A DNA stretch of 64,000 bases. It comes from Arachis hypogaea. Lineage: Eukaryota > Streptophyta > Magnoliopsida > Fabales > Fabaceae. The stretch spans positions 157,548,699-157,612,698 of the forward strand of contig NC_092050.1 in assembly GCF_003086295.3 (NCBI RefSeq). The letters run 5' to 3'. A program made the position numbers and the translations under genes. The stretch's first letter is position 1, and every line of letters starts with the position of its first letter. Under the pieces are notes generated by a model. It was given only the letters and a program-made list of their open reading frames with translations. It ran no database searches and had not been told where the DNA came from. Positions 51,948-64,000 of this stretch are shown here, one piece after another.

Positions 51948-53561
51948 TCACAACCTGAAGGGATGCAAGCAAGAGTTGCCATCAAGGCCTTTTGCATAGT
52001 TATGTGCCAAGAACTCCTTCATAGTAATGTCCCTGTAGATTGGAGGATTCTCTTCTGATAACAATTCTTTTATTGGACCATAAACCTTTGATGTACACTC
52101 AGACGATGTAGAAAAATTCATGAAGAAGGTCGCAATCGAAACTCTAGGCCCTGTATTTTGTGCTAGAACCCGATGATAAACACTGACGAATGTGTCATTT
52201 GTCATAAGCTGCATCAATAAGAAGAAAAGGCAATGAAAATTTAAACTATGATCAAAAGAAATTAAGAAACCAAATTGATTATCTAGAGGATTAAGGGAAG
52301 TTAAGAAAAGAGTTGTTAGTGTGAGTATGATAACAAAATATTTGCATCTTTCATTGTCTAACAAACAAGTCAATAAAATCAATGTTATAAAATTTAACAA
52401 GTCCATAACAAGGAATGTCCACATCATTATTCTTTTGTTAATTTGGTTACACAATGCACTCAACTTTATTTTTCTCTGAATTAATTGTTAGATAAACCAT
52501 ATGCTATCTCGAGAATATTGAGACCATTTACATATCAATAATATAATGAGTTTAATTTTTATGCACTGCTTGCATTTACCTGTAAAATATCTCCAATATT
52601 TACAACAAGAGCTCCATGAACTGGAGGGATATTAACCCATTGATTGTCATGAAGAACTTGAAGCCCTCCCATCTGATCTTGCAGGAGTATTGTCATGAAA
52701 TCGCTATCGGTGTGCTTGCTAGTGCCCATAGTTAATTGAGGTTCAGGACATGGAGGATAGTATTGACCCATCATGAAAAGATCCTGAGCACACCCCATTT
52801 CTTTGAGGTAACAAGGATTAAGGCCAAGAGCCTCTGATAATAGCTCAAATATTGTAACCCCCAATTCCCTTATTCTCTTCAAATATTCTATCACAATGTC
52901 TCTACAAGTATACAACAACCAATTCATCAAAAATAGCATAAGAAATTAGTCAAATTACCATAAAACACCCAAGAAAATTGGCATTAATTAGAAACATGAT
53001 TGATTACCTACAAAGATGTGGTATTTCTTGAGGATTTGGAGGATTAGGATTTGCAACAAAAGCAATAGTATCCCTCCAATTAGCAGCAGGGTCTTTGAAA
53101 AGGGTACCATTGGAGAAATACCTAACATTCTTGTTCTTATCCCTGGAGTAAAATAATGACCTTACTCCAGCATCTTGTTCATGAAACCTACGGATTCCAC
53201 TGATCATCTCATCAAGAACATCAACAGGAACACCATGATTGATCACCTGAAAGAAACCCCACTCCTTGCATGCACTTCTGATTTGATCAATAACTTGAAC
53301 ATGAAGAAGATTATTATTATTATTGTTGTTGTGTATGTTTTGAAGATCTATGACAGGGATGCTTCTCAGATTTGAGACACTTGCTGTTGTTGAGGTTTCA
53401 TCAAAGTTTGGTGAATAGAACATGCGTGGGATCTTTGTGACACCAGATTCTACAAGACCCTTCACACCTGATTTTGAATCTTCAAAAGATATTAGTTCAG
53501 CTTCTCTATCATAACAAGAAGAACTATTATCATTATCAGCACATGCCTCTAACTCCATCAT
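51948..53561 (-). CDS. Gene 11: 2-oxoglutarate-dependent dioxygenase, ACC oxidase homolog type (group B)
   Basis: Exons 53561-53008, 52901-52580 and 52208-51948 (minus strand) join in frame into 378 residues. It has the branch signature ([20 protein letters not shown]), H248-T-D250, H304 and R314-V-S316, so it should be active. It is the most diverged of the three group B genes: exon 1 has an asparagine run (about seven N, near residue 80) from an (AAT)-type repeat, a serine cluster at the N-terminus, and AGVRSLF where genes 9 and 10 have AELKKPF. The first base of the start lies 77 bp from a duplicated 73-bp block that brackets half of a palindromic transposon. Confidence 0.93.
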
Positions 53562-53637
53562 GGAGGAACTACTAGAACAACAGTGTAATGATGCAGAGTA
53601 TAAAGGAGTTAGCCAAGGTTGAATAATTGTACTATGT

Positions 53638-53710
53638 TACCTTATCCTGTCTACTTTTCCAATTTCAAACTATTCTTAGTCTTCAGTCTTCGCGGTTTAC
53701 TAATAAAAAA
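53638..53710. repeat. 73-bp direct repeat, copy 1 (gene 11 promoter)
   Basis: TACC(T)TATCCTGTCTACTT..., ending CGGTTTACTAAT. It is repeated with about three changes at 54435-54507. The two copies bracket a 724-bp piece of the palindromic element. Confidence 0.85.
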
Positions 53711-54434
53711 ATGGCTTAAAAAGATGTTACGAAATATATTTTATTCTCACAAAATATATTTTTTAATTATTTTGTATGAAATAAAATATTTTTTTTTATT
53801 TTTAAATTATTATTGATTATGTAGAGTATTTTATTTAAAATTTGAGTACATGCATATATTTATCTAAGTTATTAGAACATTACAAATTTTTATAATACTC
53901 TTAACATTTTTAAGCCATTCTTTTTAAATTATTTTGCATAGGATAAAATATTTTTTGTAGTATAATTTAAATAAATTTATTAAAAAATTTATTAAAAAAT
54001 ATTCATGAGCTATTAAAAATGGACAAAAGAGTATTGTCTGTAATTCGAATTGATAGATCACAAATATTTTAAAGAAGTCTCGTAATTAAATATTTTGTTA
54101 GCTTTTTTTTAATGTATGAAATAAAATAAAAAATTTTTAATAAATTTTTAATTTTTTAATAGTCAAATTTGAATTATTTAGAAACGCGTGCTGTGTGTAA
54201 TTCGAACTAACCTTGTTCGAATTAGGTGCATTCTTAGTTCGAACCAACCTGGTTCGATTTATGAAGAACAATCAACTGGTAATTCGAACTGCCCAGGTTC
54301 GAATTACTATCATATGCAGTTCGAACCACACTGGTTCGAATTATATAAATATAACATCTGGCGCATTATTGAAACGATTTTCAGTTTGGCTTATATACGT
54401 CAATTCTAAATGGCATTGGCTTGTAATGGTTTTT
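53711..54434. mobile_element. Half copy (one arm) of the palindromic element at 19846-22105
   Basis: The sequence follows the right arm of the 2.26-kb palindrome from its middle (TGGCTTAAAAAGATGTTA type) to its terminus (GGTTTTTTACCC), including the GTTCGAATTA-type short palindromes at 54200-54345, but with no left arm. It is more diverged than the two arms of the large copy are from each other. Confidence 0.75.
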
Positions 54435-54507
54435 TACCCTATCCTGTCTACTTTTCCAATTTCAAACTATTCTTAGTCTTCAGTCTTCACGGTTTACTAA
54501 TCAAAAA
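54435..54507. repeat. 73-bp direct repeat, copy 2
   Basis: Second copy of 53638-53710; it continues into a T-rich run at 54511-54531. Confidence 0.85.
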
Positions 54508-54867
54508 GCTTTTTTTTTTTTTTTTTTTTGACAATTAGTCCAAAATTTTAAAACTTTTTAATGCTCAAGATGAAGTTTGAGTTTTCAACACTTATCCTTG
54601 TGTTTATTATTATATATCAAGTTATTCTTAATAAAAACTTTCACAAATAAAGTTGCAATTTACATTACACTATTTTCATACTCTAGTATAGGTACCAAAA
54701 ATGTGCAACATTGATGATTTTCAACTCCATTCAAAATCTTAAGCAACTTAAATTAATCCGAAGCACACACCATTTTAGTTCTTGATGATTTAATCAATCA
54801 ACCTCCAAACAAAACAAGATTGCCTCATGCATCAAATGAGGTGGGTTGATCCACAAAATTATTCTTA
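54508..54867. other. AT-rich spacer with poly(T)
   Basis: It contains a T run of about 21 bases and the 3' flank of the RALF-like gene. No gene is present. Confidence 0.5.
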
Positions 54868-55128
54868 TTATAGAAAAAATGAATTATCTTTATCATGCTC
54901 AGTCCTACAACGCAAAATGTGGCTGCAGCCACGGCGGTAGGGTCTGATTGGACGGAGACGTCGACGGCAACCGGGATCAAACGGAGAACACCTGGCAATG
55001 TCCCTGCCCATGACACCTTTCCTAATGTAAACAACTTTGTTACATAGTACAATACATGGTGAAGTAGCCATGAAAACAAGCATAAGCCACCACAGTGCAA
55101 CCAACTTATAATTATTGCTTTTTCTCAT
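54868..55128 (-). CDS. RALF-like secreted signalling peptide
   Basis: Single exon, 86 residues. The start at 55128 is preferred over an in-frame ATG at 55191 because it begins a canonical signal peptide (basic MRKSNNYK, then hydrophobic residues 8-29). The mature region begins YIRKG and has four cysteines (C47, C54, C68, C74) with the diagnostic C-terminal RPYRRGCSHILRCR. That matches the PY.RGCS...RCR ending of RALF peptides, ligands of CrRLK1L receptor kinases such as FERONIA that act in the cell wall. The CSPFDPGC spacing, the loss of the full YISY motif and the absence of an RRxL protease site place it with the diverged short RALF-like group. A TATATAT box lies near 55197. The base composition is notably GC-rich against its surroundings. 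Confidence 0.7.
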   Translation of the reverse strand: MRKSNNYKLVALWWLMLVFMATSPCIVLCNKVVYIRKGVMGRDIARCSPFDPGCRRRLRPIRPYRRGCSHILRCRTEHDKDNSFFL

Positions 55129-55322
55129 AACACCTTTGTTTAATTCATAACTCACTTTGTAGCTTGGAGAATGATGGGTTTCTATTAGCAATTATGCTAT
55201 ATATACTATGTTTAAATATACGTTACATGATATCTTCTATATGTGTGCAGTTATTATAAATTTATAATATTGTAATGTATTTATAATTTATGTTACACAT
55301 GATTATTCATGTGTTAATTCTT

Positions 55323-56826
55323 GAGTTAAATTTCAAACTGGTCCTGAGATGGGCCTGTGCACTGAAATTGCTCTTGAAATTCCAATTGTACTATGTACGT
55401 CTTTTATATTGATAAAAGTGCACCATATTAGTCTCTAATCTATTTTTCATTAATGACGTGATGACATGGTTTGATGATATAAACTGTAAGTGACATGTGT
55501 CACTCTATGATTTGGCCATGTGTAATGATATGATGATGTGGTTACCAGTGACACGTGGCATGCTGATGTGGATGGTTGTGCCACGTGTCACAAGAGTATT
55601 TGTCCACGTGTCGTCCATTATGTCATCATTATAGATGCACCAAATTAGTCACTCACTTTGCATTAAATGACTCATTTTAGTCCCTGAAATTGAATGTCGT
55701 GCACTAAATTAGTCCTTTTACCAGTTTTTTCTCATTTTTTCTATAAATTCAAAATTCTCAATATTTTTTAATGCATTAATTTCAATTCTATTTTTTCACA
55801 TGTTAATCAAATAAAAGTGCTTTTATAAAATATTTTTTCTCTTGCGAATACCCTAACCACCGACTTAGAGTTGACGTGAAGCCGTGAAGGCATTTCAAGC
55901 ACTTTCACTACCATCTCTGACCTCTTTTAGTGCTTTTATAAAATATTTTTTTCTCTTGTGGATATTCCTAACTGCCGTTTTGGAGTTGACATAAAAACAT
56001 TTCAAACTTCCCTCATTACCATCTTCGACCTTTTTTGTCTAGACTGCAGAGGCCGGAGATGGTAGCGAGGATGTTTGAAGTGCATTCAATCTAGCTCATT
56101 TACACATAACGAAAACGTGTATTTCATAAGAACAAAAAAAGACGTTTATTTTAATTATTGATTTCTTGTTAAAAACACGTCTTTTATGAAAAAAATGTGT
56201 CTAATAATCATATAATTATTTTTTTATAATAACATACTTATATGTTATAAAATTTACCAATGTTAAATTATTAAAAAAAATTATATAATTAAAACTAAAG
56301 TCTTAAAATTTTTTATGAAAGCACTTGTATTTAAACAATATATGAAAAATAGAAAAGATATTGAAAATTTTAAATTTTAAAAAATGAGAAAAAATTGGTG
56401 AAAGGACTAGTTTGGTGCACGACATTCAATTTTAGAGACTAAAATGAGTCACTTAATGCAAAGTGAGGGACTAATTTGGTGCATCTATAATGATGACATA
56501 ATGGACAACACGTGGACGAATACTGTTGTGACACGTGGCACAAACGGACATGTGGCCAAATAACATTGTGACATGTGGCACAACCATCCACATCAGCATG
56601 CCACGTGTCACTAGTCACCACATCATTATATCATTACACGTGACCAAATTATAGAGTGACACGTGTCACTTACAGTCCATCAAGTTATGTCATCACGTCG
56701 TTAATAAAAAATGAGTCAAAGACTAATATGGTACACTTTTTTCAATCTCAGATACGTAACTGGTGCAATTAAAATCTCAAAAACGTGCATGGCGCCAATC
56801 TCAAAGACCATTTTGAGATTTAATTC
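55323..56826. mobile_element. Mutator-like foldback element with 10-bp target duplication
   Basis: The left end GAGTTAAATTTCAAACTGGT and the right end, reverse-complemented, GAATTAAATCTCAAAATGGT are flanked by perfect GTTAATTCTT repeats (55313-55322 and 56827-56836). The inverted arms run about 430-470 bp and contain many CACGTG/ACGTG boxes (CCACGTGTCAC and variants). The middle is AT-rich, with an internal near-repeat (GTGCTTTTATAAAATATTTT twice). No transposase is present. The 10-bp duplication and long arms fit Mutator-like elements. Confidence 0.8.
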
Positions 56827-56836
56827 GTTAATTCTT

Positions 56837-59800
56837 TCTATCTATTTTAGTTTGTAAGAAGAGTGCAGTACTTCCTAGTTAGTTAGTAGTTACTAACAAC
56901 AACTTCAAAATATTCTAGCGTTTTAACTAACTCATTGATTTTATATACCATGTTGAAGTTATTTTGTGTGTGTATATATACACGTAACATTCTCCATCTT
57001 AATTTTTCATATATAGTCACATGAAGTTGAGCCCCTACATTTTTTTTTTGTGACGAAGGAAATTAAAGTGATTATTGGAAGATGTGATGGAAGGATGAAC
57101 ATGCGTTGTAAAAATGATGTGTTATAAACTATGAATAAATTTGATTTTATAAGGTTGAATTTTTTACTTAAGCTTTTAGAATGTCAAAATTAAATTATTC
57201 TTTACTATTTGAATTCTAAAATAAAACTTATATACTTTTTAATTTAGGTGTCTTTTCACATGTTTAATTTTTCAACTACTTGATACAAATATAAATGGTG
57301 AGATAGATTCACCCTTTCATCTCCTACTTTTTAGATAAATCGGACATAAGCTTTATAGGCACCATAAAATTTTTCTTTAATTTATTAGAAGGTTAATATA
57401 AACAAACCAAAAAAAATTGTTATGTATACTTGAAACTAGTGTTTAGAACTACGTGATCTTTGTTCAATAGATGCAAAATTTGATTGATTTAATTTGTTTT
57501 TCCTCTTCGATACGTTTCTTTTTCTTTCCTTTCAACATTAGTAGTGTCCTCACAAAAAATACTTTACATATAAATAAGATTGTAGGGAAGGGGACAAGAC
57601 AATGCCGCCCGTGACTTCATTGACACATGACACATGTGTGCTTCATGCATGTCAGATATGGACGTAACAAGGCTGGTTTGTATACCATGACAAGATTTGA
57701 ATATAAAAACACAAAATCGTATTTAATAAATAAGATACGAATAAATATATTATATCTTAAAATATTAAATTAGTATATTTTATGTTATAAAAATATTATA
57801 TGAAAAAATACAATTTATTTTAATAAATTATAATTTAAACGGTATAATCTTTTTTATATTCACCTACTTAAAATTGTAAATTTGAATTTTATTCATAACT
57901 TAAAAAAAATATTTTTTTTATTTTTTTTATTATTTTATTAACTTTTTTATAATTTTATATTTTTATTATTTATTTATCTTACATTTAATTTATCATAAAA
58001 AATATAAAAATATTAATTTTTATATCTTTATCATTTATATATTATTCTCGGTATTTTATCCTATTTGTTAAAATCAAACGGACCTTTAATACTTTCATAT
58101 TCAACAAAGATGTGTCACATAAATATAGTAACATACATAACACAAGGTCGTGGCGTCATCTCCATAAAAATAGAAATGCTGACATTTAATTATCATTATT
58201 ATCATCATTATAATTATAGAAAAAGAAAATCGTGCAAGTGATCTCAAAATGCTATAATAGTAGCATATACCCTACACGCAAACATCAAAATGTTTTAGAT
58301 TTAATTCTTAATGAGTGTCTTAATTATCCGTTTGCCACTTTGTCAAATCCTAAAAAGTCCATAAATGGTTAATTAATTAAGAATATGATTTTACTAATAA
58401 TTATCATAAATATATCTTTATTACCATTTTTAATTCATAAAAATAATATTGTAGTAAGTTAATATAGATACCTTTTGGTTTGACAAGTTAAAAAAAATAA
58501 ATAAATAACCCTAGATATTCGTAAACGTATGTGGATTGAATAACTAATTTAGTGCTTGGAGACAACGGCAATTTGAGGCACTCCACCTTCCTAGATCTAA
58601 GTTTTGGAATTTGCTTCGAAATGCATGCCTCCATTAATTTGTATATATGCTATTTTATTAGACAATTAATACTTTTAAAACAAATAGTAATTTATTTAGG
58701 GATGGCAATTTTATGTTTGTTTTTTTAATCTTTGACAAGTAATATTCTATGGGTAGTATTAGATAATTAACTTTTTAAATTATTTTATTTATTTTAAATT
58801 ATTAATATTTAACTTTAAATTTTAAATTTTAAATAATAAATTTAAATTTTAAAATTTATTAATATTGTCTAATTAAAAGTTAGATTTCACAGTTTCTCAT
58901 AATCAACAAGGACGCCTTTATTGAAAAATCCAATTTACCATATGCTGCCCTCTGTATATCTTAGTTCAGATGTATGTATATATGGATCTGACTCTCACTA
59001 AGCAAGATCTTACTGAAACATAAATAACATTATAACAAGATCTATATTCTATATTCTATATATTGTTGAAAGATCTTTTAAAATACCGTTTTATTAAATA
59101 GATATACAAATTAATATATATATATATTTAATAATACGATATTTTAAAATTTGATGAGTTAAATGTGATGTAAGCTAAGTCTCACGTTTTCTTACTTTTT
59201 AATATATGAGTTTGCATGCAAGAATGCTAGTTAGAAGATTCACAGTTACTAACTATTTGTTTAAGAAAAAGTCTCAGAAGTTAATACTTTTCATTATATT
59301 AAAATTTAGTTAATATTTAATTATTAAAAAAATATATAATTTTACATTATTAAATATAATTTTGTATAATTAAAAAAATTAATAATAACTTATTAATATT
59401 GATTATTTAATTTTACCCCATATATAGAAGTAGCAGTTGTTTAATTTAGTCCAAGTCAACTAAGAGATTACTAAAGCCAGACGTTGAAGATCCATAGTGC
59501 AAACTCGACCATATTACTCAAGATCCTATTCCTATGCACAACTAAAATAAAATACAGCAAGTAAGTAGCACATTATACGTTTAACTTCGCCAAAACACTT
59601 ATCTCCGAGACTGCACTGAATAGCGGGCTAGCGGCGGTTGATTTAGGGATTTGCAGCGATTTTAAATCGCTGCGAAACATTTAAAAGTGTGGACTAAAAA
59701 TATGTTGTTGGATTATTATATTAAAAAAATTAAATTAATGACTAAAAATAATGATAAAAAATAAAAAATTTTAATGAATATTGAATATTTCTTTATTTCT

Positions 59801-61002
59801 AATACTTCTCTTCTCACAAAAATTGATTTTGGGTTTTGTGTGAATCTTTACATAAATATTTTTTTAATTCGTCTTATGTCTTTTTTAAATTCAACAAAGA
59901 TAAAAATCTATATTTTTTTATTATAAAAATTTTAATATCATGTTATTATGATATTATTTCTCTCAAAAATTTAAATTAATAAAAAGATGCATAAAAATGA
60001 TTATAACTCTGAAAATTAAATCAATTATTTAATCGATTCAAACTATAAATTAATTGCAGTAAAACGATTAAAATTTTGATAAAGCAGGTCAAACATATAA
60101 ACCAATTGAACCAATCTGATTTGTTATAATATATTAGAGGATCATGTGACACTTTTTTCTTTTAGGCCAAAGGTCGTTACAGGGGATTATTTTTCCAGGA
60201 CAATATGTACTGGACCAATTTATTTGGTGCATTCTACGTAAATAATATTATTTTGTATAATGTTTTATTTATATATTTATTTAATAACCAAATTATATAA
60301 ACAGATTATTAGAGGGGGATGGATATAATTAATTATAAGGGATCATATATATATATAAGTCCATTATATTGTTAATGTACTTCATTCAATAGTAATTTCA
60401 CTGCATTTAAAGGATTTTCGAAGATTAGAGTTTGACTTCACTACTACTGTAAGCTCTTTACTCATTCATGAAGAAAAGTAGAAAATTTTGGCTATTAACA
60501 ACAACTATTTGGATTTAGCTTACTTGTTAATCTAAAGTCCCTGTTTTAGTATAACTATATAAATTGAGTTTGATATGATTTTTAAATATGAGCGTGAATC
60601 TATATATAACTTATCTTATTAACAAGTTGTGTTTATCGTACAGAGTATAATTTTTCTAAATCTCATTATGAATACCCAAAAATATGTTGAATAACAACTA
60701 CTAGGATCATTGTTTTTGTTACAAGAATGAATAGCCAACAATAGAATTTCATAGTAGTTGATAATCTCAGTGAAAACACTAAGCAATTAGTTTTTGGTTA
60801 AAAACTTAATATGAGAAAGAGAGAGAGTTATCTCACATAATAAAATTAATCATTTTTATATTATTTAGAGCAATGCTAGGAACCAAAAAGGTATTAGCTA
60901 AAAATTAGCTAAATATCTTTGGATGAATCCAAAATCTCTACGAGTTAATATATATGGATGTTTTTTTTTGCTAAGTATTATAATGTTTCTTTTTCATACT
61001 AA
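56837..61002. other. AT-rich intergenic DNA
   Basis: No credible gene or RNA gene was found. A short GC-richer patch at 59610-59690 (GCAGCGATTTTAAATCGCTG palindrome) may be a transposon relic. Confidence 0.45.
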
Positions 61003-61385
61003 GGGTTTGTTTGGGTGAACTTTTAAAAAAAGATCTTTTTTTTTAATTATCTTTTTTTAAAAGATCTTATAGAGAAGTAAAAGTAATTTTATGTTTGGAT
61101 ATCTCATGTAAAAAGGTCTTTTTATCTATCAATTATGTTTGGGTATAACAGTATAAAAGTACTTTTTTGTTCATTTATTATATGAAAAACATCTTTTTTT
61201 TAAGGAAAAAAGATCTTTTAAAAAAAGATGTAAATTACAACTTCTCAAAAAAGATCTTTTTTTGATTTTACTAGTGCTTTTACTTTTACTATTAGAAATT
61301 TGCCAAACACGTTAAAAAATAAAAAAAGATATTTTTTCATTGAAAAAAGATTTTTTTTTAACAAAATAATAACGCCCAAACATGC
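61003..61385. mobile_element. MITE with GTTTGGG terminal inverted repeats
   Basis: The left end GGGTTTGTTTGGGTGAACTT and the right end, reverse-complemented, GCATGTTTGGGCGTTATTAT are imperfect inverted repeats; ACTAA flanks both sides (60998-61002 and 61386-61390). The interior repeats AAAAGATCTTTT in both orientations. Confidence 0.6.
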
Positions 61386-61390
61386 ACTAA

Positions 61391-64000
61391 ATGGATGTTC
61401 TTTTATGTATTTTTAAAATTTTTTTTATTACAAATGTAAATGTCTCTATTTCTGTTTAAATGGTATCACTTCAAGACATGAACAAAGTATGGATTTCCGA
61501 ATATCAACACTCCATGAATACATAAATCAAAAAATTGTGAAATACAAAGTTTTTGAACTGCACCGTGCTGCCAAAATCAATCTTTCTGAAGTAAAGAAAA
61601 ATGGCATTCGGTGATATAAGAGTGTGGCTAACTCACTTAAAAAGTAAAAGCTGTTAAAATAAAAAATAAATTAAATGAGATATTTAAAAATAAAATAAAA
61701 AATTAAATTACAAAATTAAAAAAATTTAAAATATAATAAACAGTTATTTTAAATGTCATAATTTAATAATTTTTATAAAATTATTAAATTTAATTCCTAG
61801 TATACATATTGAAATAAAATTTTAAATAATTATTTAAAATATAATAAATCTATTGCCATACATTTATTTTTTAAATAAAATATTTAAACTATTTATTAAA
61901 AAAATTCTAACCAATATTTAGTAAAACAGATTACCAAAAATAAATACCAACAACTAATAAAAACTAAACTAACAATTAACCTATCCTATATCATGTAACT
62001 AACACAATATCTATTTTAAATTATGTATCTTACAATCATAAAGCAATCAAACTACTTTAACTATAATAACTCTAGGATTTTTTATTAAAAAATGAAAATA
62101 GCAACAATAATCTCAAAATTAATCGCTCCAGCAATATGTCACGTCGTGTTAAGTCAGTTGATGTCGTCTCCTCATACATCTGCACATACTTTAATATGCA
62201 ACTAACTCAAATATATTGAAAAAAAAAAAGAAAAAAAGTGACATAGTGTTGAAAGTAACAAATGAGAAACGTTGTAAACGACTTCTTATATAGACTTGAT
62301 TTAAACTTATCTTATTTAAAATGTAAATGAATTATGTATATATCTTATTTACTGTCTAAATGAAATAAGTTATGTTACAAACATGTGTTTACATTATACT
62401 TTTGATATATTCATAGATGTAAGTGTCTTATTTCGTTTATAATATAAACTAAATATGTGTATAATTAATTTTTTTTGAACAAACGAGCTCAACACAATTA
62501 AAATGGAGCGACAGAAAATAGTACTCAAACAATAAAAGCAACAAAAATCAATCTGAACATGATCCTTATTATTATCTTCGACATTATCATTTGTCAAAAA
62601 TTTGTGAAATATTTCTTGTACACCAACTTTAATTTATTTATATTATAAATAAGATAAATAATAAAATATAAAATCATAAATTATATTTAAATTATTTATA
62701 TTCGTAAATAAAATATTTAAATTATTTATTTAAAAAAAATTCTGAAAAGAAAGCTGTTAAGTAAGAATATTTTTCTCAACGTATTGTTTTCTATACACCC
62801 AATAAATTTTAATCGAATCCTTAACCAATTACTTTCGAGGAATTGTTCAATCTAAAGATAGATTTAAAAACCATATTAGTATATATACGCAATTGTTTAC
62901 TTAAAAATTAAAAGAAATCTGAAAGTCACCGATTAGGCAACACCCACTTGCATTCTATTTTCTCTAGAAGTGGTCCCCTCGCATTCTCCATTTCATATCT
63001 CACTTGCTCACATACCCGTACCCTTCTGACCTTCTCTTTATTATTAGCATAAGAAATTAACAAGTTTTAATAATATGTAGAGAATGTCTAAGATGAGTAT
63101 AATTACGTGAATATTGAATGTGTTACATTTATATATACTATTAAATTTTATTAAATAAAAATTAAAAATTAATATAAAAAAAGAATATTAATAAATTTTA
63201 ATAAATATAAAATATTTTAATATATAAATAAATATTTTTTAATATATAATATTTTAAATGATAATATAATTTTTTATTTTTAAATAAGTAAATATAAAAT
63301 ATATAAATATAAAAAATAAATATTTTTTATTTATTAAAATTAATTATTATACAAATTTTTTTATAATATTAAAAATTATATTAAAAATATTTTAAACTGC
63401 AATATAAACATATAAAATAATTAAATTTTATTTTATATTATTTGATGAATAATTTGATTATTATATTTAAAATTTATTAACTAATTATTTTTATTAAAAA
63501 TATTATTATATAATATAATTTTTTATCAAAATATTTATAAAAATATAATTTATTTAAATATGCATAAAGTTAAATAATATGTCAACTACATATTTGTATT
63601 ATATGTGTATGTAATAGTGTATATATATATATATATATAAGTGTGTGTGTCACCATATGACTCTTTTTTCTAGTTTTTTTTATTCTTATTTATTTTATGA
63701 TAATATTAAATAGATAATAATTTAAAATTATTTTTTAAATTTAAGATTTATAATTTTATATATATAATATTATAATTAAATATTTATTATATTTAATATC
63801 ATCTAATTATTTTAATAATAATTAAAAAATATAAAATAAAGTCATATTTATTTTCTATTATTTTTAAATATTTTTTTTATTTTGCTAGTTAAATTTTTTA
63901 TTCTTTAACTTGACAAGACTTTTATATATATATTAAAAAATTTAATATACAAATATCCTTCACAAAATATTTCATCATATATAGTTTATTAAAAATATAT
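61391..64000. other. AT-rich intergenic DNA
   Basis: Extremely AT-rich with (TA) runs near 63619-63640. The short open frame at 62394-62597 has no recognisable domain. Nothing else is supported. Confidence 0.5.

Noticed and set aside
54188..54476. Two overlapping plus-strand open frames of 73 and 87 codons
   Set aside because: They are translations of the GTTCGAATTA repeats of the half palindromic element.
56439..56621. 60-codon Cys/His-rich open frame resembling a zinc finger
   Set aside because: The Cys and His codons come from repeated CACGTGTC / TGCCACGTG motifs of the foldback arm; no real domain spacing.

Overview
This window is nuclear DNA from a flowering plant: long AT-rich intergenic stretches, GT-AG introns, many MITE-type elements, SINEs, CACTA, Mutator-like and Helitron traces. 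The repeats (for example hairpins carrying AATTCGAACC.. palindromes) and the gene types remind me of a legume, most likely Arachis (peanut); that species call is recall and inference, not proof.

The main content is a gene cluster of the DOXC 2-oxoglutarate/Fe(II)-dependent dioxygenases usually named '1-aminocyclopropane-1-carboxylate oxidase homolog' (the tomato E8 / Arabidopsis GSL-OH type). All copies share one three-exon layout: exon 1 ends in phase 2 inside a CR codon pair, exon 2 is about 322 nt, exon 3 about 255 nt. Two sequence groups are present. Group A: gene 1 (3591-6265 +), its broken partner psi2 (7390-9189 -), gene 3 (12806-15411 +), gene 5 (30792-32528 -), psi6 (33050-34823 -) and near-intact psi7 (44003-45420 +). 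Group B: a decayed copy psi4 (29251-30323 +) and three intact tandem genes, 9 (46764-48516 -), 10 (49087-50831 -) and 11 (51948-53561 -). Fragments of a third type lie at 34822-35346 and 35544-35680 (+). The total is six apparently intact genes and at least six broken ones.

The cluster is interrupted by unrelated genes: a complete seven-exon CFIm25 (pre-mRNA cleavage factor Im 25 kDa) gene at 38716-40597 (-), and a decayed chimeric block at 22.6-25 kb that joins coiled-coil exons of an unrecognised gene to pieces of an S28 Pro-X carboxypeptidase. To the right of the cluster is a small RALF-like secreted peptide gene (54868-55128 -). From 56.8 kb to the end I see only AT-rich intergenic DNA and one MITE.

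Transposons explain much of the remaining structure. They include a 2.0 kb CACTA element whose empty site survives in paralogous flanks, a 2.26 kb near-perfect palindrome with TTA duplications, half of the same palindrome in the promoter of gene 11, a 1.5 kb Mutator-like foldback with a 10-bp target duplication, a foldback in an intron of gene 3, paired MITEs around gene 1/psi2, and a probable Helitron end with an RPA-like fragment. The cluster has grown by tandem and inverted duplication with later loss. One lost unit is recognisable only by its leftover promoter at 17.9 kb.
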